Below are positions 22,764 to 34,620 of a DNA stretch of 64,000 bases, piece by piece (position 1 is the stretch's first letter; each line of letters begins with the position of its first letter). The notes beneath the pieces were generated by a model that worked only from the letters and a program-made list of their open reading frames with translations, had not been told where the DNA came from and did not search any database. A program made the position numbers and the translations under genes. Source of the stretch: Azolla caroliniana (Eukaryota > Polypodiophyta); the NCBI GenBank assembly GCA_043228905.1, contig JBHGNT010000015.1, positions 9,052,001-9,116,000 on the forward strand. Reading direction: 5' to 3'.

Positions 22764-23741
22764 ATGGAAAATCAACTGGGGGCTAACAACATGATGGCGA
22801 TGTTTGAGCGGATGCTACAAGAACAACGCGCGATGTTGGAGATTACGGCGGAAGTAGAGTAGCTTGTGCAACGGAACGGGCAATTCAACGGGAAAGACGT
22901 GTCGCGATATTTGCGAGATTACAAGGCGGAAATGCTACCATGCGGGATTTCGGAAGGACTACAAGTGACATCCTTCAATCGGGTGGCGACCGATGGGCTT
23001 CAGGGGAGTATCCACGGGATACGGCAGCAAAATCCGACATGGGAGGCATATGAAGAGGCGCTAAAGACCACGTTCGCCATCGAGGACTCCTCCAAGGCAA
23101 CGAGGAGGGGATTCGAAGAATGGGTGGAAACACTAGATAAGGGGATGAAGGTCCTCGATGTGTTTTTGTCATTCGAAAGTCAGTTTGGGAGGTTGTCTGC
23201 GAGAGATCAAGCTATCCTCACACTGGACAAAGTGATCATGTTCCTACGAGCCGTGGACATCCGGAACCGGAAAGATCTTGGAGTGCTTTTGGAAGACACG
23301 ACCACTGAGAGTGGCCTCACCGAAACATGGGAAAGTGTGCGGGATATCATCGCGCGATACACGAAGTGGGGGCAATGGCTTGCTAGCGAAGAAAAGAGGG
23401 TTTCAAATCCGATTCTGAAACCAAGATCCGGATTGGAAGACCATCAACCGAGGGCTTGGGAGACTACGACCGAGAAGGGAATCGATGCAACCATGGTGGA
23501 GCAGTTGCTGAAAGAAATGGAGAATCTAAAAATCGTGATGGTAAAGAAGTCAGATGACCATCCCATAAGCTCCAAGTATATGGACCGTCGATGCATATGG
23601 TGCGATAGCACCGAACTTGATCGGAGGGATTGCGAGGAGCACAAGGAGGTGTTACGACGAGGGAAATCAGATCCATTTGATGGATTCTCGGAAGCCACTC
23701 CGACTGAACTTCCGAAAATGCAGCATATAGAAGGTCCTTGA
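22764..23741 (+). pseudogene. gag of gypsy C
   Basis: Frame from ATG 22764 to TGA 23741, with a TAG at 22860-22862 where Q is expected. The body is a retrotransposon gag-like region (WEAYEEALKTTFAIEDSS, FLSFESQFGRLSARDQ, LLEDTTTESGLTETWE). A Cys-rich end, CIWCDSTELDRRDC at about 23596, may be a modified zinc knuckle. The related gag in C' (35565-35813) supports homology. Confidence 0.82.
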
Positions 23742-24951
23742 GGAGGAAATAACGGCGAAAAGCAATTATGCGACAATTACGGAACTACATGTCGGGGAGT
23801 CATTGGGAGCAAAGGCGTCTTTTTGGCCGGAAGTGCTAGAAAACCCCGAGAAAACTGATTCCAATGATATCCGAAGCACCGCGAAAGGCATCCGAGAAGC
23901 TACAGGATGGGAGTGTCCCATTGATAAGAATAGTGTACACTATGCCAATTGCATGAGGTGTATGTAGATGAGAAACGACGACGCACGAATGATGCAGCCG
24001 GACCATCAAAGCCACCAGAAAGCTGGAACTTCGGAGGGAAGGGGAAAGAAAAGACGATTCCGGCATTCATACACGCCTCGGACATCGAACAACAAACAGA
24101 CTTGAAAAAAGTGTTCGAGGAGAGAATCCTCGATAGCCGAGTGGAATTTTCGCTTCGGGAATTACTCGGAATAGCGAAGAAGGAGTTCCATGATCTTCTT
24201 GTGAATCTCGTGAAGAGAAAAAGACAAAGTACAAAGGAGAATGCTCCAAGGGTAAATGCGAACACGGTTTTAATGAATGATACCGAAGTGGAGGACGAAA
24301 TTCCGAACTCCCACTACACAAGGCCACACTGGGCACGTGCAACTACTGAGACTCCGGTCCGAATCGACAACATCAAAGAGCCCGTGCTAGCATTGATTGA
24401 TAACGGATCGGAGATCAATTTGATGTGCAAGGAGTTCTACCGGAAGGGGAAGTGTCCTATAAACACTAACCATGGGTGGAAGATCCGGGCTCCCACTAAA
24501 GCAACGAAAGATCTATTTGCGGCTTGTCCGGATGTGACGGTGAAGATCGGGGAGGTCGAGATCAACCAAAATTTCTTCATACAAGACAAGCTCTCACGTT
24601 CCGTGATCCTTGGGCAACCCTTTATCACGGCTTCACGGATGGAGACAAAGGTGCTCGATAGCGGTGCAGCTTTTGCACGAATTTGGAGCCAAAGCGGAGG
24701 GAAATCTGTCGAATTCCTAACTACGCTGTCAAATCATGAAAGGAACAAGAGAGAGCTCTTGTCCCAAACAAGGATGGATTTTTATAGCGGATTGTTGCGA
24801 AGTGGGGAAGTGATAGTCTGAGAAGCCTTGATACCCCACACAGGAAGAAAACTCTCGGAGCAAAACAAGTACGAATCGGTCGGAATGGGCATCTACGTAC
24901 ACGACCGTAACTGGAGCAAAGAAGAAAGAATACCAAAAAGTAGAGGATAAG
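23742..24951 (+). pseudogene. Protease region of gypsy C
   Basis: The main frame is 23949-24821. The aspartic protease core is VLALIDNGSEINLM near 24385-24430, with the usual DSG or DTG triad reading DNG here. It is followed by SVILGQPFITASRMETKV, the typical ILG-P block. About 130 bases after the stop at 24821 link to the RT frame. Because the triad residue differs, activity is doubtful unless this variant is normal for the family; C' has DHR at the same place. Confidence 0.82.
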
Positions 24952-26223
24952 TTGTGGTCGGCATCAATAATAAAAGAAGACAAAGAAATCGTGGGGGTAG
25001 TCGAAGAAGTGTTCTATCGGAGCACGCTACAACGGATTGAAGAGCTTGTGGAGGATAAAAGCCAAGCAGACCAGGTTGTCCTAGTGGAATCGGTTGAGAT
25101 GTATGAGATCATTGCGAAAATGGGGCCGAATGCGCTCCGCAAAGAAGAAGCAATGGTAAGTACGAAATACAAGACCGTGGAGAAGAAAGTGAAACCAGCC
25201 GCTGGACTGTTACCCGCCGATAGCGAGCAAAAGAGGAAAGAAGTCTCACAAGATCCGACACTTCGGAAGTCCGTGGATATCGGACATGCCTTCATGGATG
25301 AGACCCGGAAGAAACTTCGGATCGGTGGAGGTGGTTTCCTGTTACAAAATGAAGAAGAACGATTCCGTGGGATGTTGGAACAACATGGGAAAGCATTTGC
25401 ATTCACAACGAAGGAGATAGGGTGCGTTGATCCGAAGATGGTGGAGCCGATGGTGATCTTCACGATTGACCATGTGCCGTGGAACCTGAAGCCAATTCCA
25501 GTGCCGCAGGCGCATATTCCCAAAATCATCGACTTGCTCAAGGGAGAAGGTGGCGATGGGGATTCTAGAGCCATCAAACGCTCGGTATTCAAATCGATGG
25601 TTTACGGTTCTAAAGAAGAATGGGTCACTCCGATTTACCCAAGACTTGCAACCGGTGAACAAGGTCACGATTCGGAACTCTGGAGTCGGTCCGATAGTGG
25701 ACGAATTTGTGGAAGCATTTGCCGGTCATGCAATATACTCCATCGGAGACCTATACTCGGGTATGACCAATTCCAACTAGTCGTGGAGAGTCGAGACATC
25801 ACTACCATGCGGACACCGATAGGATTAGTCCGAATGTGCACACTACCACAAGGAGCGACAAACTCGGTTGCACATATGATGAACGCGATGAACAAGGTGC
25901 TTCGAGATTGCATTCCGGAGATAACGATGTCGTTCCTAGATGACATTCTGATGAAAGGATGCACGGTAGAAGAAAAAGATAAAACTATGGATGATCAGGG
26001 ATGCCGAAAGTTTGTAGTCGACCATATTCGTGATTGTGAGAAAGTGCTTCAAAAGTTAGAAGATGTGCACCTAACACTTTCCGGGGAGAAATTGGCATTC
26101 GGGCAAGAAGAGATATTGGTAGTCGGATATCTATGTGGGCCCTATGGACGAAGACCGTCACCAACCAAGATCGATGAGATTCAAGCTAGTAAAGAAGTAT
26201 GTGAGTCACAATCCGAAGTCTGA
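24952..26223 (+). pseudogene. Reverse transcriptase of gypsy C
   Basis: 423-codon frame. The N-terminal half is a linker; RT starts near 25490. The stretch about 25545-25770 carries the fingers motif (GILEPSNARYSNRWFTVLKK) in another frame, so two compensating frameshifts are present. The palm block GYDQFQLVVESRDITTMRTP, the PQGATNSVAHMMN block and catalytic FLDDI (about 25933-25947) follow. The frame ends at a TGA after SEV, where the reverse copy at 20888-21830 reads Cys. Confidence 0.88.
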
Positions 26224-26871
26224 AGGTTTCTTGGAGCTTGTGCATTTTATCACATATGCATTCCGCACTATGCACATTTTGCGGACCCACTCTATCATTT
26301 ATTGTGGAAGGGGAAGAAGTTCGAATGGAAACTGGAACACACCAAAGCCATGAAGAAGCTCAAGAAAACACTGTGGAGGGGTGAAGCACTTGAGAAGCCG
26401 AGCTATGAGTGACCAATCATAGTAACGGTTGATACAAGTCCAACCGGGATGGGATGGGTCATCAATCAAGCCGACTTGGATGATTTGCGATATCCGATCC
26501 GATTCGGAGCAAAGGTTCTCAACAAAAGGCAACGCGGATATGCACAAGTCAAAAGAGAATTATGGGGAGTTGTGTCGGCAATCAAATCGGATCGAGATTA
26601 TTTGATCGGAACCGAAGTAGTGATCGAAACGGATTGTCTTCCGATACTCGTGATGATGCGGTGTTGCACGATACCGAATGTGGCTATACTAAGATGGATT
26701 GCATATGTTACGTCGTTTAACCTGAACGTACGACACATCTCCGGAAAAGACAACGCGGTAGCGGATATGCTATCAAGGGCTCGATTCGTAGACGACATAA
26801 CCGAATCCGATAATGAAGAAGTTTCTGAATCCGAGAATTCCGAGAAGAAGAATACGAGGGAGGAAGCTTGA
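26224..26871 (+). pseudogene. RNase H of gypsy C
   Basis: RT thumb remnant (RFLGACAFYHICIPHY) then RNase H: TVDTSPTGMGWVINQ near 26425, RELWGVVSAIKSDRDYLIG, ETDCLPILVMM, and the closing HISGKDNAVADMLSRAR at about 26740. An acidic tail follows. One TAG/TGA-type stop at about 26410 lies before the domain. The catalytic acidic residues appear to be present. Confidence 0.87.
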
Positions 26872-27335
26872 TGATCGGGAAGGTGCTACAAGAGATTGAG
26901 GAATCATCAGCCGATGAAGAGAAGAGAGCCGAGATCCGAAGGAAGAAGAGGCAAGTCCAAAAGTTCTTCTTGAAAAATGGATTAATATGGCGGGAGCTGA
27001 AAAGACCGAATGGCATACCACTTCGGGTAGTCGGGACGAAAGAGCAACGAAACCGGAACATGTTTGAGTTTCACGAATCCGATTGGGCTGGACATCGAGG
27101 AACATGGTCAACTTTTGTGAAAATCAAACAAAAATATTGGTGGAAGAATATGTACAAAGATATAGCGGAGTTCACGGAAAGTTACGAGAAGTGTCAAATC
27201 TACTCCGGAGTTCGACACCGAGATGAGTTACATCCAACATTCTCACCGACAATCAACTTCAAATGGATGGTCGACATTGTAGCCATGCCAACCGGGATCA
27301 GAAAAAAGAAGTACTTGGTGCCGATTATTAGAAGT
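26868..27335 (+). pseudogene. Integrase N-terminus of gypsy C, truncated
   Basis: The zinc-binding region is HESDWAGHRGTWSTFVKIKQ ... WWKNMYKDIAEFTESYEKCQIY (about 27070-27200). Next comes the start of the core, with FKWMVDIVAMPTG near 27262. After KKKYLV the sequence changes to a copia LTR piece, so most of the catalytic core is missing. The neighbouring ORF overlaps the RNase H end by 4 bases. Confidence 0.87.
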
Positions 27336-27571
27336 ACGGTGTACTTCAATGCTCACACGAGCATCTGACACTAACTACGAGACTATAACTGCCTAGTAGT
27401 CTAACCTATACTAGGCTTCCGGTTACGGATTGGATCCGGCATACCGGCTCCCCAGCTCACCGGTCCTTACTGCTTACCGGCTCAGTTGCTCACCGGCATA
27501 CTGATTCATCTCGCTTACCGGCTCAGGCTTATTCAGCCGATCCGGCTCCGGTTGAGCTTGCCGCTCAACAT
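27336..27571 (-). repeat. Truncated copia LTR, reverse strand
   Basis: Read on the minus strand it starts TGTTGAGCGGCAAGCTCAACC at 27571 and loses identity at the gypsy C junction. It contains CCGGTAAG and CCGGTGAG sub-repeats. The part ending near GCATTGAAGTACA resembles the LTRs at 31397 and 43443 (minus), so all are one broad LTR family. It differs from the D 5' LTR too much to be its simple partner. Confidence 0.7.
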
Positions 27572-27576
27572 GAATG

Positions 27577-28405
27577 ATGCCGCAAACATGAACAATGAAG
27601 AGTCTGATTTGGACGTCGTAAACCGCATTCTACGCAACTGTTCCATAATCTTTGCGTTCCAAGCTCACGGGGCTTGTTGAAGTCCGTATAACGCCTTCTC
27701 TAATCGGCAGACTACCAAAGTGTTTTGTTCGGATAGAAATACGGGTGGTTGTACGATGTACACCTATTCCTGAAGATCTCCTTGTAGGAAAACATTTTTT
27801 TACATCCATATGATGTAAGTGCGACCCCTTCACCACTGCTACGGCTAGTAGAACGCGCACCGTGGTCATCTTCACGACCGGCGCGAACGTCTCGTCATAA
27901 TCTACGTAGTGCTTCTGCGCATAGCCTTTCGCAACCAATCGGGCCTTATATCGGTTGACTGAACCATCGGTGTTGTGTTTCACCTTAAACACCAATCTAC
28001 ATTTGATCGGCTTTACACCTTTAGGTGCATCAACTAGGTCCCAAGTCTCATTGTCCGTTAAAGTGTGCATCTCTTCCTCCATCGTGGCACGCCAATTCAC
28101 GTCTTTCACCGCTTCTGTGTAGCTCTCTAGCTCACATACTTCCGCAACTCGTGTCATGTATGCGTAATTGTCGCCATGTACTCATTGTACCCATATCTTT
28201 TTACGGGGTTCTTCAGGCGGGTAGATCGGCGTAATTCATGATTACGCAATTTCACAACCTTTCCAGCCGATTTCGAGCTCTTCCGCGAAGGTTCCGTCTC
28301 GATTGGCCCGAAGTCAAATTCGCTCCAATCAGACTCGGCACTGCCGAAATCATATTCTGACATTTTCTTCTTCCCTTTTTCTTTACGTGTAAACCGTCTC
28401 CACAT
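27577..28405 (-). pseudogene. Copia D RT (N-terminal part)
   Basis: On the minus strand: the integrase-RT linker with the K-rich stretch near 28390, then [45 protein letters not shown] and HHMDVKKCF. Frameshifted pieces follow, ending near the SKSDSSLF-equivalent at about 27600. The palm YVDD and all of RNase H are missing, and an LTR follows directly. Non-functional. Confidence 0.87.
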
Positions 28406-29350
28406 GGGGACAACACGGCCGAATCTCCACTACTCGCCGACTCCTCATTTGGTTGGCCATCTTGGCCCAGCCCCTCTTTCAGTCCACTTAGCCGAAATGA
28501 GGACGGACTCTCTATCCGAGCTCCGATTTCCTCATCACGCGGAGGCAGCTCGGCTTCACTGACCTCTTCTTCAAAATTCGGAATGAAGTCATGAGGTATT
28601 AGAGGACTCGTCGAACAAAGCGGACTCGTCGAAGATGACATCTCTGCTTACGCGAACTTCCTTTGTTCGGGGGTTATAGCACTTATATCCCTTTTGCTCG
28701 TTTGAATAGCCCACAAAGATACACTTCTCGGCTTTGGCGTCTAGCTTCCTCCTCTTCTCCTTCGGCACATGCACATACGCAATGCTGCTGAAAATCCTCA
28801 TGTGTGCCAGGTTCGGCTTCTTCTCGTAATACAATTGAGGTGGCGACACTCCTCCATTAGCAAAAGTGTTGTTCTGGATGTAAACAGTGGTCCTTACGAC
28901 TTCAACCCAGTAAAACATCGGCATATGCTTCTCTTCAAGCATTGCCCTAGTCGCTTCTTTAATTGTTTGATTCTTTTGCCCGGCCACACCGTTCTGCTGC
29001 AGCGTGTATCTACACAAGAATTCGCGTCGAATCCCTTCCTTCTTTAGATAACTTATGAATTGGTCGGAGAATTACTGCTTCTTGCCATCGGACCGTAGGC
29101 ACATGATCTTACGCCCATTTTCCTTTCCGCAAGGCTCTTCACCTTCAAGAACCACGCGAAGACTTTGCTCTTTTCCGCGATCAAGCACGCCCAGCTCTGC
29201 CGAGTGAAGTCATCGATGAAGGTTATGAAGTAACGGCTTCCACCGAGACTCGCGTTCTGTGCTGATCCCCACACATCTGAATGGATTAAGTCGAGCGGAT
29301 TTCGACTCCGATTACGCTCGTTTGGGAACAGAAGTCAATGCTGCTTTCCT
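28406..29350 (-). pseudogene. Copia D integrase
   Basis: The core is readable from about 29340 down, with the frame at 28589-29017 carrying LQQNGVAGQKNQTIKEATRAML. Here the conserved catalytic Glu of QNGVAE reads Gly. The domain ends with [20 protein letters not shown] and DVIFDESALFDE. Several frames are used. Catalytically dead as read. Confidence 0.85.
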
Positions 29351-29940
29351 AGTTGGCAGGCTTCGCAGACTTGGCCATCCCTGCCACAAAATTTCGGCTA
29401 ACCAAAAACAATGTTCTTCGTCTACATTTCACGAAGCCATGAGAAGTTAACATGGTCGAACCTCTTGTGCCATAGGTCGATATCCGATTCGACCTTCTGT
29501 CCTTTTGCGAACAGCGTGGTTCCGGCTTGGTTGGTGTCGAGGATGAACATCCTCCCTTCACAGTGCCCTTGTGCGATGACTTGGCCTTCCTCTTCGATGT
29601 AGCACCGGAGGTGTGTGAATCGAACTTGCATTCCCTAGTCGACGATTTGTCCGACTGACACCAAGTTCTTGGTTATTGTCAGGACGTGCAACACATTCAT
29701 GTGTTTCCCTTTCAGCCCAACGTGGCTGAGGGAAACTTCACTGACATGTTCGATGGTATGCGGAGTGTCGTCTCCCGTTTCGACCACTCCTTGTTTTTCT
29801 GGTTCCTCCAAGTACGAGAACCATTTCTCATGACTCATCATATGATTTGATGCTCTGGAATCAACATACCACACCTCGCTCGATTTCCAGGTGTTCATGG
29901 CCATCGAATTTTCCTTGTGCTTCATTACGAAGGCCGGGCC
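29351..29940 (-). pseudogene. Copia D protease and pre-integrase
   Basis: Protease block EVWYVDSRASNHMMSHEKW at about 29890-29830, with the active-site DSG reading DSR. Then the GAG-pre-integrase region (FTHLRCYIEEEGQVIAQG ... DLWHKRFDHVNF) at 29422-29631. The changed triad suggests loss of activity. Confidence 0.85.
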
Positions 29941-29985
29941 TGATCCATTTCTGGCTTGTTCGAAGCCCTCGACGTAGTGCGATTT

Positions 29986-30881
29986 CTAACGTCTTCCTGT
30001 GTCTCTTCTGCTCGATCCAGCTTTTTCCAAATCAACTCTTTTTTCCCAGCACTCGCTCTCTCTATGGCCTTTCTTGCCACAGTACCAACAATCCGTCACA
30101 ACCTTCTCTTGTCTGCTTCTGGCACCGCTATGAATCCCCTTGCTTCCGGACAGTTTGGAATTGCTTTCGGCATTCAATTATGCCGCATGTTTTTCTTCTT
30201 TCGGCCACCTCCATGGCGTACCGATCCGCCTCGTCTGCCACAACCATGGGGCCTATCTTGCTCTATGTACAACATCCTGCCGTCGGTGTGCGTACTTGTT
30301 GATGCACCCACGTGATTTTCCTCCACGAGAAACATCGACTAAAGCTCGAAGAACGAAGGTGTATTCTCCCTTGTGGAGACTGTTCGTTCGGAGTGCTCTG
30401 AACTTTGACGCTAACCCTCAAGACAAACCTGCACCATTTCGTCCTCCTCAACGTTCATGTTGACGGAGGCGAGGGCATTGCAGATTTCCTTGATTCGGAC
30501 CGTGTAATCGGCCACAAACAGATCTTTCTGTTGGACATTGCTGAACTCCTACCTAAGGTGCAGCTTTCTGGTTGTTGTGCTAGCGGTGAAAATCCTCTTG
30601 AGATTCGCCCACGCGTCCTTTGGCGTCTTAGCATCCAGAATGTAGCTCAACAATAGTTGGTCACTCACATAGGACGCGGAGCAGTAAAGAACTCTGCTTG
30701 CCGCTTGTTCCCAAGCCGAAAAATCTCTGTGTGTCGATTTGGGTGTTGTATCATTAGCTCCTTCGACATAACTCGAGTATCCATGACCAAGCAGGTATTG
30801 GTGCATCTTGTATGACCAAGATGCGTAGTTGCTCCTGTCGAGCTTCTTAGTCAGTAGCGAGCTTCCTATTCCTCTATCCAT
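29986..30881 (-). pseudogene. Copia D gag
   Basis: Starts at ATG 30881 with MDRGIGSSLLTKKLDRSNYA, then the UBN2-type copia gag body (WAYKMHQYLLG-like; DAKTPKDAWANLKRIF). TAG at 30549-30551 falls where Q is expected (LR-stop-EFSNVQQ). The zinc knuckle DCWYCGKKGHRESEC is near 30105-30065. Frameshifts separate these parts. Confidence 0.88.
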
Positions 30882-30972
30882 ATTGTTGTCTTATCCTTTT
30901 CAAAAAACAATAACTTAACTTTCTCTTTATCGCAAGCTTTTCTATCACTCGCAGAGGAGTCTCAACCCTCGC

Positions 30973-30984
30973 GCTCTGATACCA
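30973..30984 (-). other. Primer binding site, initiator-Met tRNA (D)
   Basis: TGGTATCAGAGC on the minus strand, directly adjoining the LTR end. Confidence 0.93.
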
Positions 30985-31397
30985 TGTAAAAGAATATGTG
31001 TGTAGAAGCGTATGCGTAAGACACACAATACACAGTTCGGAAGTATGACTGTTCGGTAAAAACGCAGAAATCACAGAGAAGGAGAGGGAGGACAGAGAGA
31101 GCAGAAACGAAACTATATTCAAAAAAACAATTCTCTGTATGTTCTCTATATATTTACTTCGTGCTCAGTGAGCACCGTTTATACAAGACCTGACTATTGG
31201 ACTGACACAAGTAGTAACAGTACTTGACTGCTCATAAATGAGCCTTGAACACTAGCTCCCAAAACTATTCCTTATGAGGAATAACGTTCTAATGGCCTCT
31301 CGGTTTATGCACCGCTACGACCATGTTGTGCGTACGGTTTTACGCACCCAGTCTACGCATTGGGTTACGCACCCAATGTTGAGCTTGTATCTCAACA
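30985..31397 (-). repeat. 5' LTR of copia D
   Basis: 413 bp on the minus strand, TGTTGAGATACAAGC...TTCTTTTACA, canonical TG...CA. It contains repeated TGCGTA-type words near its start, a TATA-like TATATATAG stretch near 31148, and a CT-rich stretch near 31110-31080. The outside flank belongs to copia E, apparently interrupted in integrase. Confidence 0.9.
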
Positions 31398-31402
31398 TGA
31401 AT

Positions 31403-32650
31403 GAATGTATTAGATCGAGCTTGTTATGGCTATGGTTTCTTTCGGTGGGGAATAGAAGCCGGTGTTGCTTCCCAAATTGGTAGGCTTCACAAATTTGAGC
31501 CTTCCGGCCACTAAATTTCGGCAATTCAAAAATAACTTGTTTCGATTGCAGGTCGTGAAGCCTCCGGTAGTTGACGCGGTCAATCCGCTTGTGCCAAAGA
31601 TCAATGTCCAATTCAATCTTTTGTCCTTTGGCAAACAATGCACTGCCGATGTCTTTGGTGTTGAGGATTAATATCCTCTCGTCCCGGCGCCCTTGCGGAA
31701 TTATCCAACCTTCTTCCTCGATGAAGCACCCGAGGTGCGTAAACCGCATTTGCATTCCCTGGTTGACGATCTGCCTGACCGACACTAGGTTCTTTGTGAT
31801 TTTCGGGACGTGAAGCATGTTCATAAGCTTTCCCTTTTCTCCAACATGACTCAGGGGAATGTCTCCGACATGCACGATCGAGTGAGGAGTGTCGTATCAG
31901 GTCTCGAGAACTACATGTTGCTCCGGCTTTTCTAGAAACGAGAACTACTCTTTGTGGCTTGTCGTGTGGTTAGATGCTCCAGAGTCAACATACCACACTT
32001 CTTCCAATCCGAAAATGGTCTTCTTCATCGAGTTCGCCTTATGTTTCATCACAAAGGTTGGCTCTTGTTCAACCTTACCGCATCCGGATTTATCCGAATC
32101 GGTGCGCTTCTTCCAATACTCAATCTCTCTATGGCCCTTTTAGCCACAGTACCAATAGTCCATCTTGGTCTTCTGTTGCCAGTTTCCAGCGCCGCTTTGA
32201 CTCCCCTTGCCCGTGGAGGGTCTGGAACTATATTCGGCACTATCTTTGTGCCTCTGATTCTGCTCTTGCTGGCCACCTCCATTGCGTGCCGACCCACCTC
32301 GTCCCCCACGCCCACTAGGCTGATTAGCTTCCCTGTAGAACATCCGGTTATCCGATTGAGTGGTTCTTCACCCACTTGCATGGTTTTCTTCAACCATGAG
32401 CATCGAATGCCAATCGACGAGGGACAATGGCTTCTCCTGGGTGCAAATTGTTGTTCGGATTGGCCCGTACCGGTGTGCTAGATCACCGAGGAAAATCTAG
32501 ACCATCTCGTCCTCGTCCATAGTCACATTGATGGATACTATTGAGCTCCTGTCGGACCTGCAACTTCCGAGCCGTGGTACTTGCGGCGAAAATCTTTCGG
32601 AGATTTTCTTAAGCCTCCTTCGGTGATTTTGCATCTCTGATTTTGCATGT
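31403..32650 (-). pseudogene. Copia E gag to integrase fragment
   Basis: On the minus strand: the gag end (DAKSPKEA, FAASTTARKLQVRQELNSI) at 32650-32500, a degraded zinc knuckle (YWYCG then a stop) near 32160-32140, a protease-region remnant with SVWYVDSGASNHTTSHK-like blocks near 32000, and pre-integrase (DLWHKRIDRVNYRRLHDL) at 31620-31560. It breaks off at NKLDLIH, the first integrase block, where D's LTR lies. Both ends are lost. Related to D and F. Confidence 0.83.
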
Positions 32651-32699
32651 GTGGAATTATTAAGAAACGAGAGGGACTGTGTGAAGATATTAGGGGGGG

Positions 32700-33567
32700 A
32701 GGGGGCTGTGTTAGAAATAGGGGGAAGGGGTCTTCTGAATGATATAATTACCGATCGTGGTCCTCAATTTATCTCCCACTTTTGGAAGCACATATGGGCA
32801 TGCCTCAAAATATTCTACAAACTCTCTTCAGCTTATCATCCAAAAACTGACAGCAAACAAAGCGCACAAATCAAACACTCAAACAATATCTTCGCTGCTT
32901 CATCAGTTATCAACAAGATGATTGGAGTAATATTTTACATCTTGCCAAGTTTGCATACAACACTGTACACTCTTCTACCAAAGTTACCCCTTTCTTTACC
33001 TACATAGGCAACCATCCTCAATGGTGTATCCTGGATCTTCCCGAGGTGTCACGAAACCCTAGTGCAGTGCATCACCTCCACCGACTACAACAAATCCAAT
33101 TTAAGTTATCTTCACATCTTCAGAAAGCTTAAGCACACCAAAAGACCAATGCAGATCGGCACCGTCTTAAGTCTCCTTTTAAGGTTGGTGACCAAGTATG
33201 GCTGTTTCATCGTCACATCAAGAATACCCGATTGTGTGCTAAGCTCGATTATCAACGGTTAGGTCATTTTGTCATCACAACGCAGATTAATGATGCTACC
33301 TTGCCGCACCTCTTTAATTCCTAATCGTGTTGTACCACCTCTGCCGGCAGTTCAACTTGATGACGGTCCCGAATACAAGGTAGCTGTTGTTCTCGATTCT
33401 AAGATTGTGCGCAATAGCTCTATTATCTAGTTGATTGACTTGGCCATCCTCTGAGTGATCGCACATGGGAACCTACCGGTAACATTTGTAATGCTCAAGC
33501 TTCCACACAAACCCGGCCCTACAATGCTAACACCGACTTCCACTCCTCATTCTCGAAGGAGGGATAG
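32700..33567 (+). pseudogene. Chromovirus G integrase end and chromodomain (plus copy)
   Basis: Readable from LNDIITDRGPQFISHFW (about 32735), through SSAYHPKTD, to an integrase tail and a decayed chromodomain (EYKVAVVLDSKIVRN, near 33370). A tail follows, ending in a purine tract before the LTR. Frames shift often. The better preserved reverse copy at 38049-39478 identifies every block. The left 50 bases (32651-32700) join copia E to this fragment and are unassigned. Confidence 0.83.
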
Positions 33568-34007
33568 TGCCATTAACACATTTAACCATTATGGTGTCAC
33601 CCAAACTTGAACCTTGGACCTTGTAATCCATAATTGAAAACCCGAAGCATTAAGATAGCTTATTGTTATATGAGAAGATAAAAGCTATGTTTGTAATATA
33701 TTGATTATTCTAAACACTCTAGATCATTCTAGAATGTTCTAGAATGTCCTGGATAATCTTAGAATATTCTAGGTCTAGAACATTATAGAAATCTCTAAGC
33801 TATTCTATAGGAACCTATAAATAGAGACATACATGTATTCTCAAATTAATTTGAATCAACACGAGTCTTGAGCTCTCATCACATATATTGTATCCATTCT
33901 CATTCTATCTTAATACATTCATTCTACTCTTATCATTTCATTCTTGTTTTCTTGTGGTCTCTTTATGTCTTTCTTCCCTCATTTTATCTTTTCTCTTGGT
34001 TCTAACA
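33568..34007 (+). repeat. 3' LTR of chromovirus G (plus copy)
   Basis: About 440 bp, TGCCATTAACACAT...TTGGTTCTAACA. TATAAATA is at 33816-33823. A cluster of TCTAGAAT/ATTCTAGA palindromic words lies at about 33715-33790. Reverse copies occur at 37655-38064 and, partly, 50313-50392. Confidence 0.85.
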
Positions 34008-34620
34008 TCCGTTGTTGGATAACCAAAATTTCCTACCTAATGTACAAGTGTGGGGATTCCTCCAGACGTTCAGACTATCGCGGCCCCACGCCTTGATAGC
34101 CCTCTTCAAAAATCCTCTCGGCTTTCGTCGCCGAGACAGTCCCAGTTTCTTTCGTGGTTCAGGCTGAACCATAAAAAATTGGACGGACTGCCGACCATCC
34201 TGGCTCTTCACCCGAGCGTATGTCGAACCTTTGTCCACCTTGGTTTCCATCTGAGCCACTATGATGTAAGGTTCACATAAAATGATCGGGTGTGATGAGG
34301 ATTCGTGCACAAAAATGTGTCGGTCGATCTCGACGTCCCTGACCTTCACTTGGACATTCGGGCACGCCCCGTGAAGTTCTTCTATGGTGCGGGTCGCTGC
34401 GCGTATCTTCCAATGGTGTTTTGTGTTGATCGGCCACCTACCCTTCTTGTAAAAATCCATTGACATCAAATTTATCTCCGATCTGTGGTCGATCAACGCC
34501 ACCACCGCCTCCTGCACATCACCGATCTAGACCGGTGTTTCCATCATAGGTCTTGCCCAATGGGGCTTCACGTACTGGCTTTCGGCATATTCGTCTTCTA
34601 CCACCACTTCGTCGATCAAT
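34008..34620 (-). pseudogene. Gypsy C' protease region
   Basis: 171-codon minus-strand frame (34002-34517). VVALIDHRSEINLMSMDFYKK aligns with the C protease core and PIILCEPYIIVAQMETKV with its ILGQPFI block. The active triad reads DHR, so it is probably inactive. It is cut at the left where the G LTR begins. Confidence 0.8.

Larger units (their letters stand above)
21831..27335 (+). mobile_element. Gypsy family C element, truncated in integrase
   Basis: 5' LTR, gag, protease, RT, RNase H and the start of integrase in order on the plus strand. It stops abruptly near 27335, where a reversed copia LTR piece begins. It has no 3' LTR in the window. Families C and C' (34008-36933, minus) share the gag and protease plan. 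The RT block with GATNSVAHMMNAMN is distinctive. Confidence 0.9.

Noticed and set aside
27336-31397. Treating the two LTRs around copia D as a pair to date it.
   Set aside because: They are too different in sequence and content to be partners, so a divergence date would be meaningless.
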